Shown here in pieces: positions 9,397-21,333 of a DNA stretch of 52,830 nucleotides. The stretch is from the NCBI GenBank assembly GCA_902772105.1, contig CACXZI010000016.1, positions 1 to 52,830 on the forward strand, written 5' to 3'. The position numbers and the translations under genes were made by a program. The stretch's first letter is position 1. Every line of letters starts with the position of its first letter. Origin of the DNA: Oscillospiraceae bacterium (GTDB lineage: Bacteria > Bacillota > Clostridia > Oscillospirales > Ruminococcaceae). The notes beneath the pieces are model-generated. The model did no database searches. It was not told where the DNA came from and saw only the letters and a program-made list of their open reading frames with translations.

Positions 9397-11370
9397 ATGG
9401 CGAATAAACAAAAATATGATGATGATAGTATTAAGTCCTTAAAAGGTGCACAAAGGGTGCGCAAAAGGCCGGGAGTTATTTTTGGCTCAGACGGCCTTGA
9501 AGGATGTGAACATAGTTTTTTTGAAATTTTATCAAACTCAATAGATGAAGCAAGAGAAGGGTTTGGAAAAGAAATAATAGTAACAAAATTTGATGATGGA
9601 TCTATAGAAGTTAAAGATTTTGGAAGGGGAATTCCTGTTGGATTTAACAAATCGGAAGATAGATATAACTGGGAGCTTATTTTTTGTGAACTATATGCAG
9701 GAGGAAAATATAACACAAATAAAGGGTTTAACTACAACTATTCTTTAGGATTAAATGGTTTAGGGCTTTGTGCCACGCAATATTCTTCGGAATATATGGA
9801 TGTTTTAATAAAAAGAGATGGGCAAGAAAATGTTTTACATTTTGAGCATGGAGAAAATGTTGGAGGGCTAAAAAGCAAGAAAACAAAAGATAAAGAAACA
9901 GGAACAACAATAAAGTGGAAGCCAGATCTAGAAGTTTTCACAGAAATTGAGATTCCAATTGAATATTTTAAAGATGTTTTAAAAAGGCAGGCAATTGTTA
10001 ATAGAGGGCTTTTGTTTAAACTAAAACATAACGAAGAAACTTTAGAGTTTTTCTACAAAGATGGAATAACGGATTATGTTAAAGAAGTTGCAAGCGATGA
10101 ACCACTTTCTAAGGTTGTTTATTTTAAAGCTGAAAAAGAAGGAAGAGACAGAAAAGACAAAGAAGACTATAAGGTCTTGTTGTCTTGTGCTTTTTGTTTT
10201 TCAAACAAGGTTAAGTTAATTGAATATTACCATAATTCTAGTTTTTTAGAACATGGAGGAGTGCCTGAAAAAGCTTTAAAGCAGGCATTTGTTTCAAAAA
10301 TACATGCATACTTAAAAGATAATGGAAAATATAACAAAAACGAGAGCAAAATTAGTTTTGTGGACATAGAAGAAAGTTTGGTTTTTGTTTCTTCTTCATT
10401 TTCAACGCAAACTTCATATGAAAACCAAACCAAAAAAGCAATAACAAATAGTTTTATATATGAAGCAATGCTTGAGTTTTTAAAACATAATTTAGAGATA
10501 TTTTTTATAGAAAACCCAGAAGAAATAGAAAAAATAGCAAAACAACTTTTAATAAATAAAAGGAGTAGAGAAAAGGCCGAAAAAACCAGGTTAAACCTAA
10601 AAAAAACCTTGGTTGGAAGTGTTGACTTGGTTAACAGAATTCAAAAGTTTGTTGATTGCAGAAGCAAAGATAGAGATAAAAGAGAGCTTTTTATAGTTGA
10701 AGGAGATTCGGCACTAGGAGCTTGCAAACAAAGTAGAGATGCAAATTTTCAGGCCATAATCCCAGTTAGAGGAAAAATTTTAAATTGTTTAAAATCCGAT
10801 TATGATAAGATATTTAAAAACGAAATAATTAGAGATTTAATAAAGGTTTTAGGATGTGGAGTTGAAGTTAAAAATAAGTTTAGCAAAGATTTTTCTAACT
10901 TTAATTTAGATGGACTCCGTTGGAATAAAATAATTATATGCACAGATGCTGATGTTGATGGATTTCAAATTAGAACGTTAATTTTAACGATGCTATATCG
11001 GCTAACTCCTGGTTTAATACAAAAAGGATATGTTTATTTAGCGCTTTCTCCTTTGTTTGAAATAGAAACAAAGAAGAAAAAATATTTTGCATATAATGAG
11101 GAAGAAAAGGTTAAAATTTTGGATATGTTAAAAAAAGAAAAGAAAAGTTTTGAAATAAATAGATCAAAAGGGCTTGGGGAAAATGAACCAGATATGATGT
11201 GGCAAACAACAATGTGCCCTCAAACAAGAAGGTTAATTAAAGTGACTCCTGAGCAGGAAGAAAAAACAAAAAATATGTTTAATTTAATGCTTGGAGATGA
11301 TTTGCAAGGCAGAAAAGATTTCATTTCAAAATTTGGAGTAAAATATATTTCACAAGCAGATGTTTCATAA
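9397..11370 (+). CDS. parE: Type IIA topoisomerase subunit B (ParE/GyrB-like)
   Basis: ATPase and Toprim subunit of a heterotetrameric type IIA topoisomerase. The 657 residues match the short GyrB/ParE length. The GHKL ATPase end shows FFEILSNSIDEA (Glu43, Asn47), VKDFGRGIPVG, AGGKYN and SLGLNGLGLCATQ. The Toprim part shows ELFIVEGDSALG, IIPVRGKILN and ICTDADVDGFQIRT, and the end shows SKGLGENEPDMMWQTTM. Several positions differ from ordinary GyrB: EGDSALG for EGDSAGG, DGFQIRT for DGAHIRT, and Asn in place of His in the GLHG motif. This suggests a divergent second enzyme rather than the main gyrase, so parE is favoured. It lies 75 bases before the A subunit. Confidence 0.85.
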   Translation: MANKQKYDDDSIKSLKGAQRVRKRPGVIFGSDGLEGCEHSFFEILSNSIDEAREGFGKEIIVTKFDDGSIEVKDFGRGIPVGFNKSEDRYNWELIFCELYAGGKYNTNKGFNYNYSLGLNGLGLCATQYSSEYMDVLIKRDGQENVLHFEHGENVGGLKSKKTKDKETGTTIKWKPDLEVFTEIEIPIEYFKDVLKRQAIVNRGLLFKLKHNEETLEFFYKDGITDYVKEVASDEPLSKVVYFKAEKEGRDRKDKEDYKVLLSCAFCFSNKVKLIEYYHNSSFLEHGGVPEKALKQAFVSKIHAYLKDNGKYNKNESKISFVDIEESLVFVSSSFSTQTSYENQTKKAITNSFIYEAMLEFLKHNLEIFFIENPEEIEKIAKQLLINKRSREKAEKTRLNLKKTLVGSVDLVNRIQKFVDCRSKDRDKRELFIVEGDSALGACKQSRDANFQAIIPVRGKILNCLKSDYDKIFKNEIIRDLIKVLGCGVEVKNKFSKDFSNFNLDGLRWNKIIICTDADVDGFQIRTLILTMLYRLTPGLIQKGYVYLALSPLFEIETKKKKYFAYNEEEKVKILDMLKKEKKSFEINRSKGLGENEPDMMWQTTMCPQTRRLIKVTPEQEEKTKNMFNLMLGDDLQGRKDFISKFGVKYISQADVS

Positions 11371-11445
11371 AAAATTTGTAGTTGAATTAATTTAATGGTT
11401 TAAAAAAGCATATAATATCTTAAAAAATTTGAATTGAGGAGAAAG

Positions 11446-13662
11446 ATGAAGAAGAAACCAACCGAGAAGAAACAAACAGGGCTTTTAAATGCATATATAG
11501 AGTCAGCTGGAGTTGTTGAAAAAGAACCAATAACAAAGATGCTGGAAAAAAACTATATGCCATATGCTATGAGTGTTATTCTATCAAGAGCGTTGCCGCA
11601 AATTGATGGTTTTAAACCTTCTCATAGAAAGCTTTTATATACTATGTATAATATGGGGTTGTTAAAAGGAAAGCTCACAAAAAGTGCTAACATAGTGGGG
11701 GCTACAATGAAGCTAAACCCACATGGAGATTCTGCAATATATGAAACCATGGTGCGGTTGTCACGAGGGTATGAAGCGCTTTTACATCCTTATGTTGAAA
11801 GCAAAGGAAATTTTGGAAAGTTCTATTCAAGGGATATGGCATATGCAGCATCAAGATATACAGAAGCAAAACTTTCTTTAATATGTGAAGATATATTTGA
11901 TGATATAGATAAAGACTCTGTTGAGTTTGTTCCAAATTACGATAACACCTTAAAAGAGCCATCGTTGCTTCCGGTTAAGTTTCCTTCTATTTTGGTTAAT
12001 TCTAATGTTGGAATTGCGGTTTCTATGGCTTCTTCTATTTGCCCGTTTAATTTGGTTGAAGTATGTAAAACGGCAATTAAAATAATAAAGAACGAAAAAT
12101 TTAAAATTTTGGATGTTTTAAAAGGGCCTGATTTTCCTGGTGGTGGATTTTTAATTAAGGATGATGAGGCGTTTTTGAAAATATATAAAACAGGTAGAGG
12201 ATCTTTTAAAATTCGCAGCAAATATAACATAGATAAAGAAAATGGATGCATAGATATAACGCAAATTCCATACACAACAACAGTTGAAGCAATAATAGAT
12301 AAGATAATTTCTTTAATAAAGCAGAACAAAATAAAGGAAATATCCGACATCAGAGATGAAACAGATTTAAATGGATTAAAAATAACAATAGATTTAAAAA
12401 GGGGAGCTAATGCTAAAAGTTTGATGACTAAGCTTTTTAAATATACTCCTTTGGAAGATTCATATGCATGTAACTTTAATATTTTAGTTGATGGAACCCC
12501 AAAGGTTATGGGGGTTAAAGAAATTCTTGTAAACTGGCAGCAATTCAGGCAAGAATGTGTTAAAAGAAGAACAAAATATGAACTGCAAAAAAAAGAAAAG
12601 AAGTTGCATTTAATAGAAGGGCTTAATAAAATTCTTTTAGATATTGATCGAGCAATAAAAATAATTAGAAAAACAGAAAGAGATGACGAAGTTATTAAAA
12701 ATTTAATGGAGGGTTTTTCAATAGATGAGGTGCAAGCTGAATATGTTGCACAAATTCGTTTAAGGCATTTAAATAAGCAATATATTTTAGATAGGGTTAA
12801 AGAAAAGGAAGATTTAATTAAAGAGATAGAAAAGTTAAATAAAATTTTAAAGAGTGAAAAAGAAATAAACAAAATAATATGCAGTGAATTAGAACAAACA
12901 ATAAAAAAATATGGCAAGCCAAGAAACACAATGTTTTTGTATTCTGTTGAAGAGGAAGAAGAAACTAAAGAAGAAGAAAATAAAAGTTTTTATGTTAATT
13001 TATTTGTTACAAGGGCGGGATATCTAAAAAAAATAACAGCGCAATCGTTAAGACTTAGTCATGAGCAAAAGTTAAAAGAAAAAGATAAAATATGTTTGCA
13101 AGGAGAAGTTTTAAATGATGTTGATGTTTTGTTTTTCACAGATAAAGGCAGGATGTATCGGGTGAATTTAAAAGAAATTAAAGAAAATAAAGCTAGTTCT
13201 TTAGGTGAATATATGCCGGCTTATTTTAAGTTTGATGATGATGAAAAAATAGTAAAGGTTATATATACCAAAGACTATGAAGGGAATTTATTGTTTTTTT
13301 ATAAAAATGGAAAGGTTTCAAAGGTTTCTTTTTCTTCATATAAAACAAACCGAAAAAAACTTCTAACGGCTTTTTCAAAAGATTTTGAACTTGTTTCTTT
13401 ATTTTTAGAAAAAGAAGAAAGAAACTATATGATGCGCTCTAACAATGAAAAGGCAATTGTTGTTAGCTCTTCTTTGGCTGAAGTAAAGAGCAAAAAAGAT
13501 TCAAAAGGTGTTTCTTTTTTGCGGTTGAACAAAGGTTGTGTTTTAAAGTCTGTTAGTTTGGTTGAAGAAAAGGATTTGAAAAATTTAAAAAAGTTTGTTG
13601 TTGAAAAAATTCCAAGCAGTGGAAAGGTTGTTTCAACTCAGCTTAGTTTAAATGAGGGTTAA
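11446..13662 (+). CDS. parC: Type IIA topoisomerase subunit A (ParC/GyrA-like)
   Basis: DNA-cleaving subunit partnering the preceding B subunit. From the ATG at 11446 it has 738 residues; an in-frame TTG at 11434 overlaps the GAGGAG ribosome binding site and is rejected. The breakage domain shows YMPYAMSVILSRALPQIDGF, FKPSHRKLLYTM, LNPHGDSAIYETMVRL and the catalytic tyrosine in ASRYTEAKL (Tyr138 from this start). A long coiled-coil follows (about residues 380-500), with a C-terminal beta-pinwheel-like region (VTRAGYLKKI, FFTDKGRMYRVN). It lacks an obvious gyrase-specific GQ-rich box, which favours topoisomerase IV-type decatenation; this is a by-eye judgement. No clear hairpin follows the stop. 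Confidence 0.85.
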   Translation: MKKKPTEKKQTGLLNAYIESAGVVEKEPITKMLEKNYMPYAMSVILSRALPQIDGFKPSHRKLLYTMYNMGLLKGKLTKSANIVGATMKLNPHGDSAIYETMVRLSRGYEALLHPYVESKGNFGKFYSRDMAYAASRYTEAKLSLICEDIFDDIDKDSVEFVPNYDNTLKEPSLLPVKFPSILVNSNVGIAVSMASSICPFNLVEVCKTAIKIIKNEKFKILDVLKGPDFPGGGFLIKDDEAFLKIYKTGRGSFKIRSKYNIDKENGCIDITQIPYTTTVEAIIDKIISLIKQNKIKEISDIRDETDLNGLKITIDLKRGANAKSLMTKLFKYTPLEDSYACNFNILVDGTPKVMGVKEILVNWQQFRQECVKRRTKYELQKKEKKLHLIEGLNKILLDIDRAIKIIRKTERDDEVIKNLMEGFSIDEVQAEYVAQIRLRHLNKQYILDRVKEKEDLIKEIEKLNKILKSEKEINKIICSELEQTIKKYGKPRNTMFLYSVEEEEETKEEENKSFYVNLFVTRAGYLKKITAQSLRLSHEQKLKEKDKICLQGEVLNDVDVLFFTDKGRMYRVNLKEIKENKASSLGEYMPAYFKFDDDEKIVKVIYTKDYEGNLLFFYKNGKVSKVSFSSYKTNRKKLLTAFSKDFELVSLFLEKEERNYMMRSNNEKAIVVSSSLAEVKSKKDSKGVSFLRLNKGCVLKSVSLVEEKDLKNLKKFVVEKIPSSGKVVSTQLSLNEG

Positions 13663-13696
13663 TTATTATTAATTGTTTTTAATTTATTTAAAGATT

Positions 13697-14290
13697 AATA
13701 AAAATTTTTTTGTTAAGATATTTAAAATTGTGATAATAAATATATTTTTATATTAAATTATTTTTTGTAATAGAAATTTTATTTTTAATTGAAATGGTTT
13801 ACTTAAGTTTTTAATATGTTTTAAAATATATTGCCTAACATAAATTTAATTTTATAAATGTTTTTCAGATTTAAAGTTTAATAAAAATTTTATTTAGATA
13901 TTGTTATTTTTTATGTATTTTAGCTAATTTTTTAAAAATTTAAAATTCAAATTTAATAAAAATATATTAATAAATTGTTTTGAAAATATTATAAAAATTT
14001 TTTTGTTAAGATATTTAAAATTGTGATAATAAATATATTTTTATATTAATTTAATTATTTTTTGTAATAGAAATTTTATTTTTAATTGAAATGGTTTACT
14101 TAAGTTTTTAATATGTTTTAAAATATATTGTCTAACATAAATTTAATTCTATAAATGTTTTTCAAATTTAAAGATTAATAAAAATTTTATTCATATATCG
14201 TTATTTTTTATGTATTTTAGCTAATTTTTTAAAAACTTAAAAATATTAACAATTTAAAATTCAAATTTAATAAAAATATATTAATAAATT
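13697..14290. repeat. Direct repeat, 293-bp period, after the topoisomerase gene
   Basis: TGTTAAGATATTTAAAATTG starts at 13711 and again at 14004. The roughly 280 bases that follow (through the AGCTAATTTTTTAAAAA and AATATATTAATAAATTG words) are repeated with few changes. No gene is visible. Confidence 0.85.
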
Positions 14291-14319
14291 GTTTTAAAAT
14301 TATTTATAAATTTGTTTCT

Positions 14320-14663
14320 TAGAATATTTAAAATAGTTATTTAAATTATTTTTTGTAATAGAAATTAATTATATAGTAGGGTGATGTTAAATTAATTAGT
14401 TTTTAATAAGAATATATTAATAAATTGTTTTAAAATTATTTATAAATTTGTTTCTTAAAATATTTAAAATAGTTATTTAAATTATTTGTTTATAATAGAA
14501 ATTAATTATATAGTAGGGTGATGTTAAATTAATTAGTTTTTAATAAAAATATATTAATAAATTGTTTCAAAATTATTTATAAATTTGTTTCTTAAAATAT
14601 TTAAAATAGTTATTTAAATTATTTGTTTATGATAGAAATTAATTATATAGTAGGGTGATGTTA
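14320..14663. repeat. 137-bp tandem repeat, three units
   Basis: TAGTAGGGTGATGTTAAATT occurs at 14374, 14511 and 14648, exactly 137 bases apart, and the intervening units (AAATTGTTT..AATTATTTATAAATTTGTTTC..) are nearly identical. TAGTAGGGTGATG is the only GC-containing word in the unit. The array ends about 30 bases before the gap terminator. Confidence 0.9.
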
Positions 14664-14690
14664 AATTATTATAATATAAAAAAACAAACA

Positions 14691-14725
14691 AAAAACTGCC
14701 TCTTTTAAAGAAGCAGTTTTTTTTA
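14691..14725 (-). terminator. Terminator of gap
   Basis: Hairpin CTGC.TCTTT/AAAGA.GCAG with a single mismatch, flanked by runs of A and T. Read on the minus strand, T-rich sequence follows the stem. It lies directly after the gap stop codon. Confidence 0.85.
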
Positions 14726-14736
14726 ATTTATTGTTT

Positions 14737-15924
<1,188 letters not shown>

Positions 15925-17582
15925 GTTTTTTTAAAAAAATTTTTTAAATTTTTTATTTTTTGTTATTTTAATTAATTAAAATTTTTTAGAAGGTGTTATG
16001 AAATTACTCATATTAAATATTTAATTTAATTATATTTTTAACGTCAGAAGATAGAATAATTGAATTAAATATTTGATATGATTGTTTTAAATATTTAGAA
16101 TTTTTTTACAAATAAAATTTAATATGTAGATTAGATTATATTTAAATTAAAAAATATGATTGAAATTTTGTAATAAAATAAGTTTAGTTTTTAATTTTAA
16201 TTTAAAAGTGTAATTAAAAATTTATGTGGGTTATTAAAATAAATGACTTTAAAATATTTTAAATCAAATAAAATCATCTAAAATTTTGTTAGATATTTGA
16301 GGAGATTATTTTAATATTTAGATTTATGTTTTATATTTTTTAAACTAATCATTTTTTATTAATAACAAATTTTATTAAATTTAATTTTAAAATATTTAAA
16401 TTTGTCATTTTAGTAATTTTTTTAATAATAACGATAATGTCTAATATATTTATGATAATTTAATGACAAAGTGTTTTATAAAGAGCTTAATAAAAAAATC
16501 AAAATTTCATTGGTTTTATAAGTTTGTTTTGTAGAACATTGTAGTAATTTTTATTAGATTAAGTTTTTTTAATTTATCTAACTAAAAATTTTAATTTTAG
16601 TTAGGTTATAATAAAAATACTGCAGAATAAATATAAAAACTAATTTTAGGAATAATATTTTTAAAAATATATATCTATGTTTAAATTTAGTAATAGTAAT
16701 CTAAATGTAGATGGATTGTTGCAACAGTGTTTTATATGCTTTAATGTCAAATTTGTTATTTAATTTTTTAGTTAAAATTTGAAATTAATAAGGCTTTATA
16801 TATGTTAAATATATATTTTTAAGGTAATATTAAATTTTAAATAATATAAAAAGCTATATCAAAAATAATTAAAATTTTTTATGTTGAAATTTATTAAAAG
16901 TTTATATTAATTTTTGTTTAATTTTTTAAGAAATCAAATTTAGAATAAGGTTTTTTAGAAGTCTTTATTATTTTTCTATTTTGTGTTTTAATCCGCTTAA
17001 TGTAAAATTTTAATATATTTTCACAAATTAATAATTTTTAATTTTATTAATTTTTTATAAATTTTTAATATTTTTGTTATGTTAAAATATTAAAATAATT
17101 TATTAGTGTTTTGTTATGTAGTCAATAAAAAAATTGAAGTTGTTATTTTTTAAATATACAAATAAATTTTCACATAAGCAAATTTTTTTTATTTTTTTGT
17201 TATTTAGTTTTTACTATGTTTATGTTTTTCAAATTAATAAATTAAACTAATCAAAAATTTTAATTTGTTTTCATATTATTAAATTATTTGATTTTAAGAA
17301 TATTAATAAAATAAATTAAAAAAAATATTGAGTTTTAGATATTAATTTGTTTTATATATTTTAACTTGAAATAAATTTTATTTTTGAAATAAAAGGGTTT
17401 ATGGCAAATTTATGTTATAATATATCAAAAAAAATAAATTTTGCAAGGTTTTTATAGAAAAATATTAAAACTTAAAAAAATTTAAAATATTGTAAAATAC
17501 TATGGTATCTGATAAAAAACGGTTTTTTAATTCATTAAAATTATAAATGTTTTCATTGTTAACAAATTACGACAGAATTCTT
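15925..17582. other. Gene-free spacer of about 1.7 kb
   Basis: Extremely AT-rich, stop codons in every frame, no tRNA- or rRNA-like segment, and no long internal repeat noticed. It separates the gap promoter (minus) from the promoter of the kinase-like gene (plus). Confidence 0.6.
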
Positions 17583-17611
17583 TTGACATCGCAAAACGAC
17601 TAACCTATAAT
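17583..17611 (+). promoter_or_regulatory. Consensus sigma-A promoter of the kinase-pyrG operon
   Basis: A perfect TTGACA (17583-17588) and a perfect TATAAT (17606-17611) are separated by exactly 17 bases. The leader of about 75 bases contains a small CGAC-TTAT-GTCG hairpin and ends in an AAAGGAAG ribosome binding site before the ATG at 17691. It is the best-matching promoter seen in the window. Confidence 0.9.
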
Positions 17612-17690
17612 TTTGTTACGACTTATGTCGATTGATAGTGCTTAACACCAGTAATACCAGGGATTTTTAAAAAAAGAAAGGAAGATTGAA

Positions 17691-19085
17691 ATGGAAAAAG
17701 CAGAAAAATTAAATTTAGTAAATGAATTTTATGATGGTTTAAAAACGCCAGTTTTTTATTGCAGTAAGAAAAAGGCTCTTTGGCAAAACAAAGCAGCAGA
17801 CAGATTTGTTAAAAACAAAAGATTAATAAAAAGAATTTTAGAGTTAAATTTTAAAAATGGGGAAGGAAAAGAAAATTTCATTTTTGAAGGGAGAAGATAT
17901 GAGGCAACCATTAGGCCTTTTAACGATTGTTTTTTTGTTGAAATTTTTGAGGAAAACGCTAATACAGCAAACCTAATACGAAAATTTTATGATAGGTTAA
18001 AAACACCAGTTTTTTTATGTAGAGGAAGCAATGTTATATGGCATAATGTTTCTGCAACAGAATATTTTAAAAACTTTAAATTAAAACAAACAATTTTGCA
18101 GTTTAAAGATTGCAAAGAAGAAAAAAAGGAATCTTTTATTTGTAATGATTATTTTTATAAAGCATATATTAGACCTTTTGAAGATTCATATTACGTTGAA
18201 ATAATTGAGGAACAGCCAGTTGGATTTAATGTTAAAAAAGAGCAATTAGCTCAACCTAATGAAGTTTTAGAATCGGAAGTTTTAGACAATATTGCTAGAA
18301 GTGTTGTTCATGATATTTCACAAGCATTATCTCAGATTAGCGAAATTTTAGAAAAAAATGACAATTTTGCGGGTTTAAAGTTTGTTGACATAATTCTAAA
18401 AAGAATGTATAGTTTTATCAGAGCAACGAATTTATGTTACGAATATGAAATATTGCTTCAAGAAAAAGATAATATGAACGCAGAAATTGTTGATATATTT
18501 GTTGAAATTGATGCTTTGTGTTCTGCAATTAAGTCTTTGATGGGTAAATCACAAATTTCTTTTGAGTGGGATGTTCCGGATGATAAAATATTTTGTGATA
18601 TAGATATGCATAAATTAGGGTTTGCATTGTTTCACATAATTTGTAATTCATATCGTTTTTCATCACCAGGAAGCGAAATAAAAGTTGTTGCAAGGCTTGA
18701 TGAATATAATTTTATAAAAATTGATGTTTATGATAATGGAGTTGGAATATCAAAAGAAATATCAGACAAGATTTTAAAACCATTTTTCTCACGCGATGAA
18801 AAAAGCGGAGATATTGCAGGAGTTGGGCTTGGTTTAACATATGTTGGGCTTTTTGCAGATAAAGTGAATGGAACTCTTAATATCACTCCTTTAGAAAAAG
18901 GAACTAAAGTTTCACTTTCGATGCCTATAGTTCCGCTTTCGGATGTTATGGGGCTTTCGTCTCACATTGTAAATTATGGTGATGGGAAATATGATAATAT
19001 GGTTCTCACTTTAATTGGGGATTTAGATAGACATGAACAAACTAAGCAAGATGTTAGCAAACACGAACAAAAGATAAAAGTTTAA
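17691..19085 (+). CDS. Sensor histidine kinase-like protein with duplicated N-terminal module
   Basis: A 464-residue cytoplasmic protein with no membrane segment. Residues 9-89 and 95-175 are two copies of the same 81-residue PAS-sized module, each with FYD.LKTPVF.C near its start and IRPF.D...VEI at its end. A dimerisation/phosphoacceptor-like helix follows (SVVHDISQALSQI, His207), then a GHKL ATPase domain with the N-box HIICNSYRFS, the G1 box DVYDNGVGI and the G2 box GVGLGLTYVG. No response regulator lies nearby. The gene has a consensus promoter and ends 15 bases before pyrG, so the two are probably cotranscribed. The signal sensed is unknown. Confidence 0.82.
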   Translation: MEKAEKLNLVNEFYDGLKTPVFYCSKKKALWQNKAADRFVKNKRLIKRILELNFKNGEGKENFIFEGRRYEATIRPFNDCFFVEIFEENANTANLIRKFYDRLKTPVFLCRGSNVIWHNVSATEYFKNFKLKQTILQFKDCKEEKKESFICNDYFYKAYIRPFEDSYYVEIIEEQPVGFNVKKEQLAQPNEVLESEVLDNIARSVVHDISQALSQISEILEKNDNFAGLKFVDIILKRMYSFIRATNLCYEYEILLQEKDNMNAEIVDIFVEIDALCSAIKSLMGKSQISFEWDVPDDKIFCDIDMHKLGFALFHIICNSYRFSSPGSEIKVVARLDEYNFIKIDVYDNGVGISKEISDKILKPFFSRDEKSGDIAGVGLGLTYVGLFADKVNGTLNITPLEKGTKVSLSMPIVPLSDVMGLSSHIVNYGDGKYDNMVLTLIGDLDRHEQTKQDVSKHEQKIKV

Positions 19086-19100
19086 GGAGAAAAATAAAGT

Positions 19101-20708
19101 ATGTCGGTTAAATATATTTTCATAACTGGAGGGGTTGTTTCTGGGCTTGGGAAAGGAATAACAGCAGCGTCTTTAGGAAGACTTTTAAAAAACAGGGGGT
19201 ATGGTGTAACCATTAAAAAGTTCGACCCATACATAAACGTAGATTCAGGTACTATGAATCCATATCAACATGGAGAGGTTTTTGTAACCGACGATGGGGC
19301 AGAAACAGATTTAGACCTTGGACATTACGAAAGATTTATTGATAAAGATCTTTTTAAAGAATCTAATGTAACAACGGGTAAGTTATATTGGAATGTTATA
19401 AACAAAGAGCGAAATGGAGATTTTTTAGGTGCAACCGTTCAGGTTATTCCGCATATAACCGACGAAATAAAGGCTAATATATATAATATAAAGCATGAAG
19501 AAGGAAAGAAAGATAATATAGTAATCATAGAAATTGGAGGAACTGTTGGGGATATTGAAAGTCAACCTTTTTTGGAAGCAATAAGGCAAATTGGGGTTGA
19601 AAAAATGGGTGATGTTTTATATATACACCTAACATTAATTCCAACTGTTCCTGGCTCTTTAGAGCTAAAGTCTAAGCCAACGCAGCATTCTGTTAAAGAG
19701 CTTCTTTCTTTAGGGATTCAACCAAACATAATAGTTTGTAGAAGTGATTATAAAATAAATAAATCCACACTAGAAAAGATTAGTTTATTTTGTAATGTTA
19801 AAAAAGAGGATGTTATAGAAAATTTAACTGCGTCTTCAATATATGAAGTTCCAATTTTATTAGAAAACAGTGGACTTTGTAGAAGGGTTTGCAAAAATTT
19901 AAATTTAGAAGAACAAGAACCAGATAATAAAAAGTGGGAAGAGATGTTAAATAGGCAAAAAGCTGCTAAAAAAGAGGTTATAATAGGGCTTGTTGGAAAA
20001 TATGTTAAGCTTTTAGATGCATATATATCTGTTGTTGAAGCTTTAAATCATGGTGGAATTTATAATGATGTTAAGGTTAAAATAAAATATATAAATTCCG
20101 AAAATTTTAAAGATAGTGGGTTTGAAGAAAGTTTAGCTGAATGTGATGGAATTTTAATACCCGGTGGATTTGGAGATAGAGGAATTGAAGGGATGATTAA
20201 AGCAGCGAGGTATTGCAGAGAGAATAAAAAGCCTTGTTTTGGAATATGTCTTGGAATGCAGATTATGGTTATAGAATATTTTAGAAATGTTGTTGGGTTT
20301 GATGATGCTAATTCTCGTGAGTTTGATGAATTATCAAAACACAAAGTTATTGATATAATGCAAGAACAAAAGAAAACTAACAAAAAGGGAGGAACCATGA
20401 GACTTGGAGCATATCCTTGCAAATTAGTCGATAAAAGTTTAGTTGAAAAGATATATGGGGAAAGTTTAATATATGAAAGGCATAGGCATAGGTATGAATT
20501 TAACAATGAATATAGGGAGTGTTTAAAAGGTTTAGATTTAAAAATTGTTGGGATGTCGCCTGATGAAAAGCTTGTTGAGATGGTTGAATTAAAAAATCAT
20601 AGTTGGTATGTTGGGGTTCAGTTTCATCCAGAGTTTAAATCAAGACCAAATAGGCCGCATCCTTTGTTTTTTAATTTTATTAAGGCATCATTAGAAACTA
20701 AAAAATAA
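19101..20708 (+). CDS. pyrG: CTP synthase
   Basis: Makes CTP from UTP with glutamine or ammonia and ATP, the last step of pyrimidine nucleotide synthesis. The 535 residues match the family. The N-terminal synthetase shows [20 protein letters not shown] (P-loop), [31 protein letters not shown] and [15 protein letters not shown]. The glutaminase domain shows [10 protein letters not shown], the nucleophile in CFGICLGMQ (Cys383) and the VQFHPEF histidine/glutamate pair. AAGGAG precedes the start. It is second in an operon with the kinase-like gene. Confidence 0.98.
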   Translation: MSVKYIFITGGVVSGLGKGITAASLGRLLKNRGYGVTIKKFDPYINVDSGTMNPYQHGEVFVTDDGAETDLDLGHYERFIDKDLFKESNVTTGKLYWNVINKERNGDFLGATVQVIPHITDEIKANIYNIKHEEGKKDNIVIIEIGGTVGDIESQPFLEAIRQIGVEKMGDVLYIHLTLIPTVPGSLELKSKPTQHSVKELLSLGIQPNIIVCRSDYKINKSTLEKISLFCNVKKEDVIENLTASSIYEVPILLENSGLCRRVCKNLNLEEQEPDNKKWEEMLNRQKAAKKEVIIGLVGKYVKLLDAYISVVEALNHGGIYNDVKVKIKYINSENFKDSGFEESLAECDGILIPGGFGDRGIEGMIKAARYCRENKKPCFGICLGMQIMVIEYFRNVVGFDDANSREFDELSKHKVIDIMQEQKKTNKKGGTMRLGAYPCKLVDKSLVEKIYGESLIYERHRHRYEFNNEYRECLKGLDLKIVGMSPDEKLVEMVELKNHSWYVGVQFHPEFKSRPNRPHPLFFNFIKASLETKK

Positions 20709-20809
20709 TAATGTAGAAGGTTTTATTGAGGTTTTGATGTGCCACTTGGTGGAAAGATTTATTATATTGGTTAAGTTTTTTAGTGTTTGAAGTATTTGTT
20801 TTTTATATA

Positions 20810-21250
20810 TGTAAAAAGATATGTTTATTTAAAAATGTTAAATTAATGGATTTTTTAAGACTACCATTTTAAAAGGAGAATGATATGAATTAAAAACTAG
20901 AAATTTTATTTTTATAGCAAAATAGCTATCAAGCTTTTTAGAAGATAAAAAGTTTGTTTTTTATATATTAAAAAGATATGTTTATTTAAAAATGTTAAAT
21001 TAATGGATTTTTTAAGACTGCCATTTTAAAAGGATAATGATAGGAATTAAAAACTAGAAATTTTGTTTTTATAGTAAAATAGCTATCAAGCTTTTTAGAA
21101 GATAAAAAGTTTGTTTTTTATATATGTAAAAAGATATGTTTATTTAAAAATGTTAAATTAATGGATTTTTTAAGACTACCATTTTAAAAGGAGAATGATA
21201 TGAATTAAAATAGTTATCAAGCTTTTTAGAAGATAAAAAGTTTGTTTTTT
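20810..21250. repeat. 157/158-bp tandem repeat with start-stop mini-frames
   Basis: GATATGTTTATTTAAAAATG begins at 20818, 20975 and 21133. Each unit carries an AAAGCTTGATAGCTA-like word (read on the minus strand). Units 1 and 3 contain a strong ribosome binding site, AAAGGAG, followed by ATG AAT TAA (ATG at 20885 and 21200). In unit 2 both elements are mutated (AAAGGAT and AGG for ATG). Lies between convergent pyrG and rnr. Confidence 0.85.
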
Positions 21251-21333
21251 TAAGGGACTACAATTTAGTTTAATATTACTGAAAAAAATTAGGTATATGG
21301 TTTTAAATTAATTAAAAAGGTTTTGTTTGAAAA

